Program-made: the position numbers and the translations under genes
Source: Tachypleus tridentatus
Taxonomy: Eukaryota > Arthropoda > Merostomata > Xiphosura > Limulidae
DNA: 64,000 nucleotides
NCBI RefSeq assembly: GCF_004210375.1
Contig: NC_134831.1
Span: 62,001-126,000 of the forward strand
Direction of reading: 5' to 3'
Notes under the pieces: model-generated
Told to the model about the DNA's origin: nothing
The model's input: only the letters and a program-made list of their open reading frames with translations
The model's database searches: none
Shown here: one piece after another, positions 11,241 through 22,299 of the stretch
Numbering within the stretch: the first letter of the stretch is position 1
Layout: every line of letters begins with the position of its first letter

Positions 11241-12639
11241 GCAACAATGAGAAAAGCAAATGCCCTGACTAAAAACAAATGTACTTTCTGCTATAAGATT
11301 ACACACACAGAAGCTGGCATCGAATATTTTATTTTTCACTCACAATATTACGTTTATAATAAGGTTCACTCAGGATTTGTGGAAGCAATTTGTGTATTAC
11401 AATAGTTAAGAAAAATAGCACTATACTTTGCTAAACATTACATTTGCAATTTAATTCTTATAACTTGAATTGACTTTGCGTGTTAACTCACTGAGATCGT
11501 ATAAATTATTTTTATTAATGTGACTTGGCCACTAATTTTCGTATAAACATATATGAATGATTAAGTTGCAAAATGCATTATATCACAATAGCAACGAATC
11601 AATTAGTGGGAAATAAGTTATTTTAAATTACATTATCCTCTATATACTTTCATTGTTGCAGCAATGCATATATGCCTAAAATTTGGGAATTACTTAATAA
11701 ACCACGAACATACACAAACAGAAGTTGTATGAAAACAAACAAATCCAATATTTTAGTGGTGCATAAATACACTCACTGCACCATGTTTAGCACTATATCG
11801 CAGAAACAAATGAATAATTGGGCTTTTCAAGTTCATAATATTTATTAGTGGAGATACTGTTACATCCTGGTTAACTCTACTATAAGAAGTGAAAACTAAC
11901 AATTGTTCATTCTTTTAGGTACACTGGATAGAGTACGTTCATTTTGTTTAGGTACACTGGATACAGTATTTTACAGTCACCGTAACTAATTTTTATAAGC
12001 TTGTTCTCAAATTATTTGAAAAATCTTCAGAACAAACATTATGTTCTTTTAATTGATTCCCAAGAACTGATGTTATATTTATATGTCAGTTTGTACAAAG
12101 AAAATAAAAACTATTATATATGTCATTGACAGTTTATTACTAGTTTCATTTATAACATACACAAACGAAAAAAATATTTTTAAAAACTGTATGATCCTCT
12201 CACAACTATGCAAGTAACATTTTTCCATAAATAAAATAGGGATTTAATAATAAAAAGAATATTGATCAGGGGACACGTGCATATGATGTCAAGGTTACAG
12301 GGGTGGCCAAGTGATATACAAGGAAGCTAATAATCACTTTAAAACAACGTTAATTAATTCTGTGTGAATTTAGTTAAATATAAGTTTATGTTTTTCGATT
12401 TCGCAATCATAGTTTTTTTGTGGGGGTGGGGGTCATGTCGCTAATTCCGTCGTGATTCAGGAAATTGAGGTGTTTGGAAACTGAAGGGTTAAAGGTGTCA
12501 TTACGTACAAGTCAGAAATGTTTACATCTAATAAAGCAAATAAATAAATAATACACTCTGATGTTAATTGTCCTTTTAAGTGAAAGGTAGAACAGGAGAG
12601 AGTCGAAAAGTTGTGATATAATCACATGCGAGACAAATA
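11241..12639. other. Unannotated AT-rich spacer
   Basis: A local duplication of AGGTACACTGGATA (11919 and 11950) and a G-run near 12420 are the only features noticed. Confidence 0.5.
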
Positions 12640-13260
12640 GTTCACCGACACGGATAAGTTATGTTAGTTTGTACTAGCGAAGGTGATTCTGTCTGTAATT
12701 TGGAATGTACTAGACAGTTTTTGAAATTCCTCTCACGTTTGAAATAAATTGGGGGTGGGTGGTTAAAAATGTTGAGAGATGTGTTTTCTCTTATTTGTAA
12801 GGTAATGTTACACTGGGAAATTCTGCTACTCTGTCTAATAAAATGAAGGTATATGAAGACTAAAGGATCTCTGTCACTATGTTGTTTGTCCTTAGACGAG
12901 AGACAGTCAGCTTGAGATAAAGAATGTGGCAAGTTTTGCCTTTTCATTGGTGTTGTCGGGATAATTCTGCTGTCTAGAACAATGAGTAATGTCGTTTGTA
13001 CTGTCAGAGTATAGACATCTCAAATGTCGGAGTTGCCCCTTAAGAATAGAGTGTTTGTGATAAGAGGAATGGAAAAATTAAAATGTGAATAGGAGTGGTT
13101 GTCAGTGGATTTGTAATGTACGTTGGTAGTAAATGTAGATGTGGAAATGTCAATAGCGATGCCTAAAGAGATCTGTATGTTTAAGTGGCTGAGATACAAC
13201 TAAATAAGACCATCTTCTACAAATCCTTCAATGACGATCTCATTCTCTGTTTAAAGAAAC
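12640..13260 (-). pseudogene. Reverse-transcriptase C-terminal fragment, probably PLE
   Basis: On the minus strand STFTTNVHYKSTDNHSYSHF is followed, after frame changes, by RERNFKNCLVHSKLQTESP and a NITYPCRC end. The HYK(P/S)TDxHSY motif followed by (R)NxKxxLVxSKL and a Cys-containing end is typical of the segment between the RT thumb and the GIY-YIG part of PLE-type elements. The N-terminal RT is not present. Confidence 0.55.
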
Positions 13261-13334
13261 TCATTAAAAATAGCATAGAAAAACTTAACAAATCTTGGTG
13301 ACAGCTGTTTAATACGTGTCACTTTTGTTCAACA

Positions 13335-14810
13335 GGAAGTGGTGCTTAGAAGTTGTGGCAACTGTCAGAGTTGGTGCAATTTCACCACAACATGGTCAGT
13401 TTTCAGTTGTTTGAATGAGTGCCGTTGTAAATCCTTTGCTTTCAAAACTTTTACACCCTCAGGACAAAAAACAAGATTATATAAGAATTTTTCACAATCA
13501 TCACACACTTCTTTAAAATGTTTATCTCCTATGCAAAGACTTTGTATTGCATAGACGACAGTTGTCTTTGCATTCACGTAGGAAGAGAAATTAGCTTTCT
13601 TCCCTTTTTCAAAAATATGTTTTGTCATATTGCAGCCATTCAGAATAGGTTAATTGATCAAAGCAAATGCCATTCCTTCACCACGTTTATCAAAGACCAG
13701 ATGTGGTATGATGATGATGATTTGTTTCTGTGATTGAGAAAACACTGGGACCAACTTGTGGTGTTCTGTGTATGGACAACAATAAAACATCAGTGTTATG
13801 TGAATAAAGATGAATTTCAAGAACTTTACTTTCAGTTTCAACAGTGTGGAAAATCATAAGAGTATCTTTTTCTTCCTGCTGCCAACCCTGATTCTCCCTT
13901 GAAATTGTTCATTATTTGCATTGACATTCTTTCTCATAGCAATCATCAATTTTTTTTTCACTTTGCTTTTGTCAATCAATCTGTTGATAAATACAGGGTA
14001 AGTGTTGAACAACGTATGATTTTAATCCCTTTGAGTTTTTTCTACGTTTCCCTGGTTCTTTATTTCAAGAACAATACCTTGGGGTACTTGTCAAATACAA
14101 TCTTTACTTGTTGATATTCTCTGTTTCTACTGTGAATTAGTTGATCACATGCTTCACAAAATTCTTAACATGTTCTTAAGTTTCTCACAAATTGGAGTTG
14201 ATGTGCAATGACCATTTCATCAATAACCAGACATGTTTATTGTGTCTCAATATTGTTGCTATTATTCTCTTCAAGATTCTCCAGGAGATATATGATCTAG
14301 TTCTTGTCATATGTTGGATGAATGGATCCATTTGGTTAAACGTGTGTTCTACTTATGAAAGTGAAGTTATGGAGTCCAATAACATCCTCTTTGTCAACCC
14401 TCTTATGAACAGATCTTGTTATGATGAATAGTTGAGCAAACAGAGATGTGATTGCATTCCAAGTAAAAGTTCTTATCCATCCTTCACATCTATTTCAGAA
14501 GTAATCCAAGTCATGAATTTGACCTTAAGACAGCTTGTCCCAAATCTTTCAATTTCAGAGAAGGTGCTCTTTCACATTTGTTGTATGTATCATGGCCAAT
14601 ATGTTCCACTAACAAAATACATTCTTGAATGCTTGTGTAAATGATTTCCTTGAACATGTGACCATTCATTGTTTTTGTCCCTCCATTATGCTGTCTAGCA
14701 GAACTAGCAAAATGCTTACTTGTACAAATCAGTTGTTTGATTTTACTGATAAGTTTTTGTCTGAGAAAGGAAATGATGTTCTGAAGACTCATCACTGTTA
14801 GCAGTTGCAA
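13335..14810 (-). pseudogene. Decayed ORF of a multicopy invertebrate family of unknown function
   Basis: Minus-strand blocks in order are: 14511-14810 (includes CERAPSLKLKDLGQAVLRSN); a middle part with frame changes (VKIVFDKYPKVLF, KKLKGIKIIR); 13715-13895 (WQQEEKDTLMIFHTV, LEIHLYSHNTDVLLLSIHR); and 13365-13670 (NGCNMTKHIFEKGKKANF, HFKEVCDDCEKFLYNLVF). I associate EEADT..., SPDTDVLVL and GCDTT...GKGK with a widespread uncharacterised protein family seen in many copies in invertebrate and fish genomes. Conserved Asp and Cys/Asp positions are mutated here (SPDTD to SHNTD, GCDTT to GCNMT). Function unknown to me. Confidence 0.5.
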
Positions 14811-14894
14811 TCAAATGTTCAGCTTCAACAGAAAGGTATGCCAATTCTGGTGTAGTAAGACAATATTTAAATAATGTCTTTTTGTATTAGATTA

Positions 14895-16172
14895 TTCATT
14901 CTTTTCCTTTAGTCACATTTGCTGATGCTAAACTAGTAAAAGAAATATTGATTGTAGTCATTGAAACTCTGTTGGAGAATTATGATTCAAAAATAAAAAT
15001 GATATTCTTCAAAAGGTAAATGATCTGCAATTAAATCGTAGAACAATTGTCTGCAAAATGTTAAAGTTAGGGATAGACATAGAAAATCAGTTGCTTGAAC
15101 AAATCAAAGCCAGTTTGTATTTTCCTTTAGCACTAGATAACTATAGATGTTAGTGACACTGCGCAGTTGATATTTTGGGTTCTATATGTAACTTCAGATC
15201 TTCAAGTGAAGGAAGAAGTGCTTGGCCTTTGTGGATTATGAGATTAAACATGTGGAAAAAACATCTTTGAAAAATATCCTGAAATGTCAAAAAGTTCAAT
15301 CTGGATTTTAAAAAAATTGGTTTCTGTCACAATTGACGATGCTCTTGGCATGACTGTGGCAAAATTAGGATTTGTTTCTTATTTGAAGCAGCATTTAAAT
15401 GAAAATAATGTGAAGTTCACGCTGCCATCTTTCTATTGCATTTTGCATCAGGAAATTGCATGTGCTCAGATGTCAAAAAGTGATGAATTGAAAAATTTGA
15501 TGGACATTATTGAAAAAATTGTGAATTATATTAGAAGTGGAAGCTCTCTCATCCATTAACAGTTTGTTAAGCCTTTGAAGAAAAGCAGTGACTGAAAAAA
15601 CAGTGAAGAAAAGCATTATTTGATGATCTTGCTGCTTTTGCAAATGTAAGATGGTTAAATAGAGGAAAAGTCTTAAAATAATTTACTTCTCTTATTTCTT
15701 CAAATTAAAGAGTATCTTGTTGAAAAGGGTAAGATTGAAAATTTCCCTGAAATTGAAACTTTGTCATGGCAGTGTGATTTGCACTTTCTGTGGGATATGA
15801 TGGCTCACTTTAATAATTTGAATACAAAACTTCAGGGAGGAGGTAAAATAATAAGCGAGCAATCACAGTATATTTATAAATTTTAATTAAAGCTTTACCT
15901 CCTTGCAGAACAATTACAAAAGAATGATTTGACACATTTTGCATAGTTGAATAGTTTTCTAGAAAATAGTAAAGACCATGATTTCTCTGATGCTAAAGAT
16001 GATCTCTGTGTAAACTGGATCAAAAAACTATCTCCAAAATTTGAATCATGTTATTTCAAACTTAAAAATTTGAAATTGACATTTCAAGTTTTGCACGATC
16101 CATTTCAATTTCATCTTTTTTGTCCTTGGATAAATGTGGATTTGAAGTTGAGATGCTTACCCTGTAAAGTGT
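14895..16172 (+). pseudogene. hAT-superfamily transposase remnant (GTF2IRD2/ZBED5-like group)
   Basis: Reading across frames gives FADAKLVKEILIVVIETLLE, LQLNRRTIVCKMLKLGIDIE, FPLALDNYR with the first catalytic Asp, VSDTAQL and VLYVTSDLQVKEEVLGLCGL. Next is an open 91-codon block at 15284-15559 (VTIDDALGMTVAKLGFVSYL, YCILHQEIACAQMSKS, IVNYIRSG), then FANVRWLNRGKVL, ETLSWQCDLHFLWDMMAHFN and LNTKLQGGGK. The order is that of hAT transposases and their domesticated relatives. At least four frame breaks make it a pseudogene. No terminal repeats were located. Confidence 0.75.
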
Positions 16173-16249
16173 AGAACAAGATGTTCTATCAGATAGATGT
16201 GGCTCACTATTTTGATAAATGAGAGTCAAAAATTAAACTGTCAATTAAA

Positions 16250-16358
16250 ATGCCCCCATGGCAGAAAGGGTGAGCATGTTTAGTGTGACAGAGATTCGAA
16301 CCTGCGACCCTCAGATTATGAGTCGAGTACCTTAACCACCTGGCCATGCCAGGCCAGA
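16250..16358 (-). repeat. SINE-1 fragment, head region only
   Basis: Antisense tRNA-like head with B box (GATTCGAACC) and the start of the body (GTGAGCATGTTTAG). The 3' two thirds is absent. Confidence 0.75.
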
Positions 16359-17011
16359 CCAGAGGGAGGGTGACTTAACAACGTCGCTCACCCTCACCTC
16401 TGGAAATATATTATTTTATCAACGACATTGACCGAATATAAACTAAGAGTTAACATGAGTCAATGATGACAATCCAACAAGTAAAGTTTTTATATATGTC
16501 TGATGTTGGTGTGCAATAGTTTTCGAGATGTGTCATTTATGCCATGCTTGGCCATGCCGGACCATATTTTAATGGTATTAAGAGCTGCATTTAAGAAATG
16601 GTAATTTATTATCTTAATTTTCAAATCTATGGTGGATCTTCTAAGATTTTAGTCTTTATTTGCCTTTAATGAGATGTATGTGATGTGATAATATTTTCAT
16701 TGGTTTTGAGTGTCACATGAATTCAAAGTTTTATTATTAAGTAGTACTTTCTTAAAATAAATTTTTCTCATCTCTTTCTTGACTGAGATATTCTCTGTAC
16801 ACCTTTGTCTAGCGTGGTATAATATTCATGTCCTGCATTATCATATCATAATTACATTGGGTTTTAGTTTATATTTAATGTCTCTATTTATATGACAGTA
16901 TCTTGGTTCCACCATCGTATAAGAATTGAAAGGGATGAAATTCATACATGAACAAAAACGTAAGAGAGACTGCAAACACTCATGAGGTCTTATTATCCAC
17001 TTCTTTCACAG

Positions 17012-17040
17012 GAGTGAAATTTGTTGATGCCCTCACTAAG
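17012..17040 (+). CDS. ANKS1-like PTB-domain exon (29-nt micro-exon)
   Basis: This micro-exon follows the acceptor ctttcacag and ends with AAG before gtatgg. It supplies two bases of a Gly codon and then VKFVDALTK. That matches the GVKFIDATNK stretch of the PTB domain of ANKS1A/ANKS1B (ankyrin-repeat, SAM and PTB scaffold proteins of receptor tyrosine kinase and synaptic signalling). The next exon continues the same domain in the right order and phase 572 nt downstream, which makes chance unlikely despite the short length. The preceding exon was not found; a decayed hAT element lies upstream. Confidence 0.65.
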
Positions 17041-17611
17041 GTATGGTATCTTAAACACAATTTCACAACATCAGCAGTTTGGAACAATTAAAACTTTCTC
17101 GTATGGTAGTTCTTATTGCAGAGTAAAGACTTCCTCTAATTTCTAATTTGTGTTTACTTCAGAGACCAACGAATGACCCACAATTTTATTTTAAGTCCAC
17201 CTAGTAACTGCATTTACTATTTTGTTTAATTAATAATCAAAATGTTGAAAAAATTTGTTAAAAAGGAACTTCCCTGTGGTTGAAGACAATTCTTTTATGT
17301 ATTAAGTAGTTGTTTTTTGTAGTTTGTCTTGGTTTATATGCAATCAAATAAAAGTTCAAGTTAAGAGTATGTTCAAATGAACTTTGAGTAGCTGTTAGTG
17401 AAAGATATTCACTTGGAAAAATATTCTGTCAGTAAAATCTCAAAAAAATATGAAAAAAGTTTATGATATATAAATAAATATACTATTTACTCATTTTTAT
17501 TAAAAACCTACAATGCAAATCATATGTTTTCTTTCATGTACTTCTTAGATTTTTCTTGTACACACTTTTTATACTTATTTATATAAAATATTAAACATAT
17601 TTTTCCCTTAG

Positions 17612-17749
17612 CAAAACATCTGTGATCATCAAATTCAAAATATTTACTGTACATATCAAGACCCAGAAGACCTCAACAGTTTAGCTTATATTGTGAAAGA
17701 AGACCAGACAAACTTTCATTATTGTCATGCTTTTTATGCTAAGAATGTG
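17612..17749 (+). CDS. ANKS1-like PTB-domain exon (46 codons)
   Basis: The exon has acceptor ttttcccttag, donor gtgagt and an open phase 0 to phase 0 frame. It contains HQIQNIYC, QDPEDLNSLAYI and NFHYCHAF. These align with the HEIRNISC, QDPEDLSTFAYI and NHHYCHVF blocks of the ANKS1A/B PTB domain as I recall them. Differences at normally conserved positions (F to L in FAYI, V to A in CHVF) suggest a relaxed paralogue or a recently dead copy. The next expected exon (EIILTLGQAFEVAYQ region) was not seen downstream, so the gene is either very long-introned or broken. PTB domains bind NPxY-type motifs. Confidence 0.75.
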
Positions 17750-18756
17750 GTGAGTATTTTGATGGATTTAAAAATATTATATGTAGTTACTTTAGAAAGT
17801 ACCAAGCTTTTCTTATGTCATTAGATTGATATATTGGTTGTTTTCCCATTTGTTACAAAGTTAAGAAGTTCTTACTGACACCAACACTGGAGCACCCAAC
17901 ATAAAGCTGGCTATGAAAATAGCATGCACTTTGTAGGTTGAAACCAACAATCTTGAGTGACAGCCCCTGTGCAGTTTTAAACATAAAGCATTTCTGAATT
18001 AAGATATTTTCTGTTATATTACCAACATTTTTAATTAAAAACATTCCTTCCTCTTGCAGTTATAGCAGTCACATACACAAGGATATATCATATTTTTATT
18101 GATTTTAATTTAATTAAAAATAATTTAATTCCAATGTCGTCATCATCCTGTAATTAATTTAAAAGTAAATCATTATTTTTAAGTTTTGTTTTCCGTTAAA
18201 AAATAAGTATATAGAAAACATTTCTTACATTATTAAGAGGTGTGAAGCTCTAAGAAAGAATTAGCAATTTTTGAGGTTTTTTGACTGTTACACAAGTAAA
18301 TACGAGTATCATAGAACAAAGGCACTGAAATGTTCCAGAATTAAACAATAACATATACAGTACAGACTACAGAACATTAACAATTTTATTATTTTTAAAC
18401 ATTTAATATCAGTAAAGCAACATATTTGTATAGTTAAGTATGTACAATATTGTCAGATATCTAATAAACCAACCAAGACATTTAAAAAAGTATTCATATC
18501 CTTGAACTACCAACCATCAAGTTTAATATCTGAAATGTACATATTTTATTTTTAAACTTATTGAATTATTCAATGATATCTATTGTACAATAGAACTAGT
18601 TAATCAGTACAATTATTACTGAAGTAGAGATATTTTTAGGAGAAATCTGCACAGTAAAATAATGGTAGATCATACATTTTAAATGTATATATGTAAAAGT
18701 CATCAATAATTCTGATCAGTTATTAAAATGTTTTTTCTTTCACCATTTCATCTAAC

Positions 18757-19091
18757 AGGACTGGAAGGACCAACTTCAGGTGACTGACGTTGGTTCTTGT
18801 ACTTACCTATTAGTCTTCCTGGCAGGTTATGATCATTACCATTATGCTACAGAAAGTCCTTTATTACTTTTCTTTCTGTACTTTATCTCTTAACATTGTA
18901 AACTGGATGTCAACATTGGTTTTATGCCTTTTATGTTTTTAATTGCTGTTTTGTTTTACCTTCATTTCCTTTTATGAATTTTACTACCTTTACTTTACTT
19001 TTACCTTTATACTGGACGTTTTGTGCAGATAGCTTAGCTGCTTTGTACCATTAAACACTAAATCAACCAACCAACCAACCAACCAACCAAT
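18757..19091 (+). mobile_element. 5'-truncated LINE 3' end with (CAAC)n tail
   Basis: This block matches the 3' UTR of the full-length LINE (AGGACTGGAAGG, CAACTTCAGGTGACTGAC, AGTCTTCCTGGCAG). It ends with the same terminal region: GTGCAGATAGC, CTTTGTACCATTAAACACT, then repeated CAAC. The tail unit differs from the (CCTA)n of the other copy. A dead-on-arrival insertion of about 335 bp. Confidence 0.78.
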
Positions 19092-19241
19092 ATCTCTTAG
19101 GGAAACCCATATTCTGCCATTTTCTGTCAGAAGCAAATCAGAACCTTCTTTTCCAAAGTATTGTAGAATCTGTGGGTCATCTTCTATTCCTGGTTGTTTG
19201 TTGTCCCTTAATAGACAATCTGAACATATTTTTTTTTTATA

Positions 19242-19367
19242 GACAAAGTTTCAACATTATGTCACTTTGTCAGATGCTTCCTCCAGGTTTGTGAATGACA
19301 AAGTTTCGACATGAAGTCGTTTATGTCATTTTGTCAGATGCTTCCTCCATGTTTGTGAATGACAAAG
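19242..19367. repeat. 55/64-bp tandem duplication
   Basis: GACAAAGTTTC... followed by TTTGTCAGATGCTTCCTCCA and GTTTGTGAAT occurs twice (19242-19296 and 19297-19360); the second unit has 9 extra bases. Confidence 0.8.
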
Positions 19368-19379
19368 GTTGATATGCCT

Positions 19380-21270
19380 GATGTTAACTTCCACATATAC
19401 ATATCATCAACATCTTGTTGGTTTCTTTGATTTAACTGCAGGGTCTGTCAATACCAAACTGTTTTGTTTGGCCTCCCTTGGCCTCCTCCACTTTTATGTT
19501 GGATAATCAGAGTTGGTGATAGATGATCCACTCCCAGGAACTTTAGTTGCATCATTACATGGACAAATGACATTTTCTAGCTTCATCGTGGACAGTAGTT
19601 TTGCTTCCTGGCACACTTGAATGGTTCTTGAAGATAGATATGTGTGTTCTGACCCCAGCTCAATGTTTTTCTTATTTTGAGACTTTTTTTTCAACTTCTG
19701 CTTCATCCGTTTCTATGTCCATAGAGCTATCAGTTCAAAGAGCACAATACTGCTTGAAAAGGTTTATTACTAAAATGTAAAACAGGTAATAATCATGGTG
19801 TGATTCAACAAATTTGTCACTACCCTATAACAATGTAATATACATGGTAATATTTCTAACTAAAGTAACAAATCCAGTAATTTGGCTGCTGTAATAATAC
19901 AGTGGATAACGCCAAAACTAACTCTATTCACACCAGAATAATGTGTAATACATGAACTAAGTAACAGTACATATACAGTTACTGGATATGTTTTTTAATG
20001 TCACATTACTTGTACTTAATACTTCAGGTTCTGTAAGACCACCACAGACCCAAGTACTAAACAAACAGTAACACTGAACAAGTAAAATGAAATGGATCTA
20101 CATGAAAGAGATATTTATACCAACTTAAACACTGTCATTCAGTGATATATACAAGTTATAAATCAGTTGTAATGTGATAAAACTCGCTGGAAATATATCA
20201 TAAACTGTAATTCTTTTTTCACAGTATAATAACAGTGGCAAGTAGCATATCTATATGACATGAAGATACCACTCTTCAAGTGTATGAAGAGACAATTGTG
20301 TTGTCAACAGAATGACTCATTTCTGATAAGGTAATAGTGTAGAATCCTAACTCAGTTCAGAATCTTTACTTAATAGTAAAAGTGATGGTGAGAGTACAGG
20401 GGAAAACATATTTTATCATTTTGTTTAGCCACACATGTTTCATACATAAAGAAACAAGAAATAAAAGTAAACCATTACTGATAAGGAGAGATCTGAATAG
20501 AGTTGATAGAGATTTGTGATAGGGATAAGTTTCATAAACTGTGAAATAGTTTGTGAATGAATGATATCCTAAAACACCAGAGAAAGAAACAGACTTGGTT
20601 AAAGATCATTTGATAAGTTTATTACACATTATTTTACTGCTTGTAATAATTACTTGAATTCCATTTTAACATCAAAAGTAATTTTTAAACAAAACAAATG
20701 TTGTGTTAATTTAATCTTTTTCAGCTCTGTCAACATTCCATGAATTCTTAAGGGGTTCAAAATAATCTTTGTCTTTTGTTTGAGGGTTACTGGTCAGTTC
20801 TGTTGTGTGGAGGGATCCATGTCATTAAACCATGGACAAAGGATCTTTAACTCTGTGGAACATGGTTACAAATTGAATAAATTAATGGAGAACTTCTTTA
20901 TATCCACACAAATTACAATAACTTACACAGTATACTTACAAAAAATACTTGTGGATCTCAAACATGATCTGATCCTTTTGTTCACCTTGAGATATTCAAA
21001 GTTTCCATTCTATAGAAAAGTAGTTAGTCAGTACTAACTACTTATTATTCTGCATACATTAAACTGAACTTTAAACATGAACATTAAATTATATCTTAAT
21101 CTAACGTCTGGTAGTTAACAAAGTATTTTGGATTCTGATTTGTTCGTTCTGTATTTAATTTTATCCTACTTCTTTAGACCTGTGGGTGGATTAGTTAACT
21201 GATGGGTCCAAACTTGTCATGTCTGAACGTAAAGAGAAAGTGTTGCAGAGTTGTTTGAAAAAGATGTACG
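19380..21270. other. Unannotated spacer between LINE copies
   Basis: No gene or element recognised. A 70-codon minus-strand frame at 19494-19706 has no known motif. Confidence 0.45.
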
Positions 21271-21715
21271 TGACCATCTGTGTAAGGTAGGTAGGTATTC
21301 AGTGTTTATTGGCACAAAGCTACAAGGCTATTTGTGCCAGACAAGATGTGGTACAGTGTAGGTATGGGGCAGTTGAGGTAAAAAGTAAAATATGTAAAAT
21401 TAGGAACTGCCAGGAAGACTGAAGCATGAAGATTGAATTTGCAGTCAGTCACCTGAAGTTGACCTTTCCAGTCCTGGGTTCGAGTCAAAATAAAAATTGA
21501 AATGTGTAAAAGAAATCGTGTTAAAACATTAAAATGTGTAAAATAAATCATGCTAAAACACTATATAGTCCAATAAAAAACCTTAAATTAAGTGTAAAAG
21601 ACCAATGGCTCTTAAAAATGTAAAAACATGAGTGAGATGGGCAGTATCACCTATAACATAGGCCAAAGTCAAGGGCAACCTACCTTACAAATATCTTTAA
21701 AATGGTGTCGTCGTT

Positions 21716-22240
21716 CTAGGTTGTAATGACGGCATGATAACAAAATGTGGATGATTGTGATCTGAGTGCCACATAGACCACACATTGGTGCAGCAGTTCT
21801 AGATAAAAGGAAGTAGTGGGTTCAAAAACTGTGACCAATGCGTAGTCTTGCCAAGATAATCTCCTCTTTTCGATCTTTACAGAAGCAAGAGGGTCAAAGA
21901 CCAAGAGAAGGTTTGATTTGAAAAAGCTTGTTATTGTGTTGCTCATTTCAGGTTGTCTGCCATCTGGTGTACAGTCTGGATTTGATAACTGGACCATAGT
22001 CCATGTATGGAATGGGTACTGGGATGATAGATCCAGAACAGACAGACTTTGCTGCTCTGTCGGCCAGCTCATTCCCACAAATACCAACATGACCTGGTAT
22101 CCAACAGAATTGGACGGAGACAGATGAGAGAGAAAGATGGGCCAGTTTATTTTCGATATTGATGAAAAGAGGGTGGTGACTATCATGGAATGATATTGCA
22201 TTATTTCAATATAATTTAGGGCAAGAGAGATGGCATACAA
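21716..22240 (-). pseudogene. LINE ORF2 RNase H region, decayed
   Basis: Downstream of the RT a minus-strand block begins AELYAISLALNYIEI and, after frame changes, reaches the CWYLWE/HVGI-like region and a Cys-rich end (CPLCG-like remnants near 21760-21790). AELYAI and the spacing match the first helix of LINE RNase H domains. Its presence separates this family from Jockey elements, which lack RNase H. Confidence 0.6.
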
Positions 22241-22299
22241 TTCGGCAATGAAAACAGAAATTGTAGGGGGAGTCTGAGTTCTACAATCGAACTATCACA

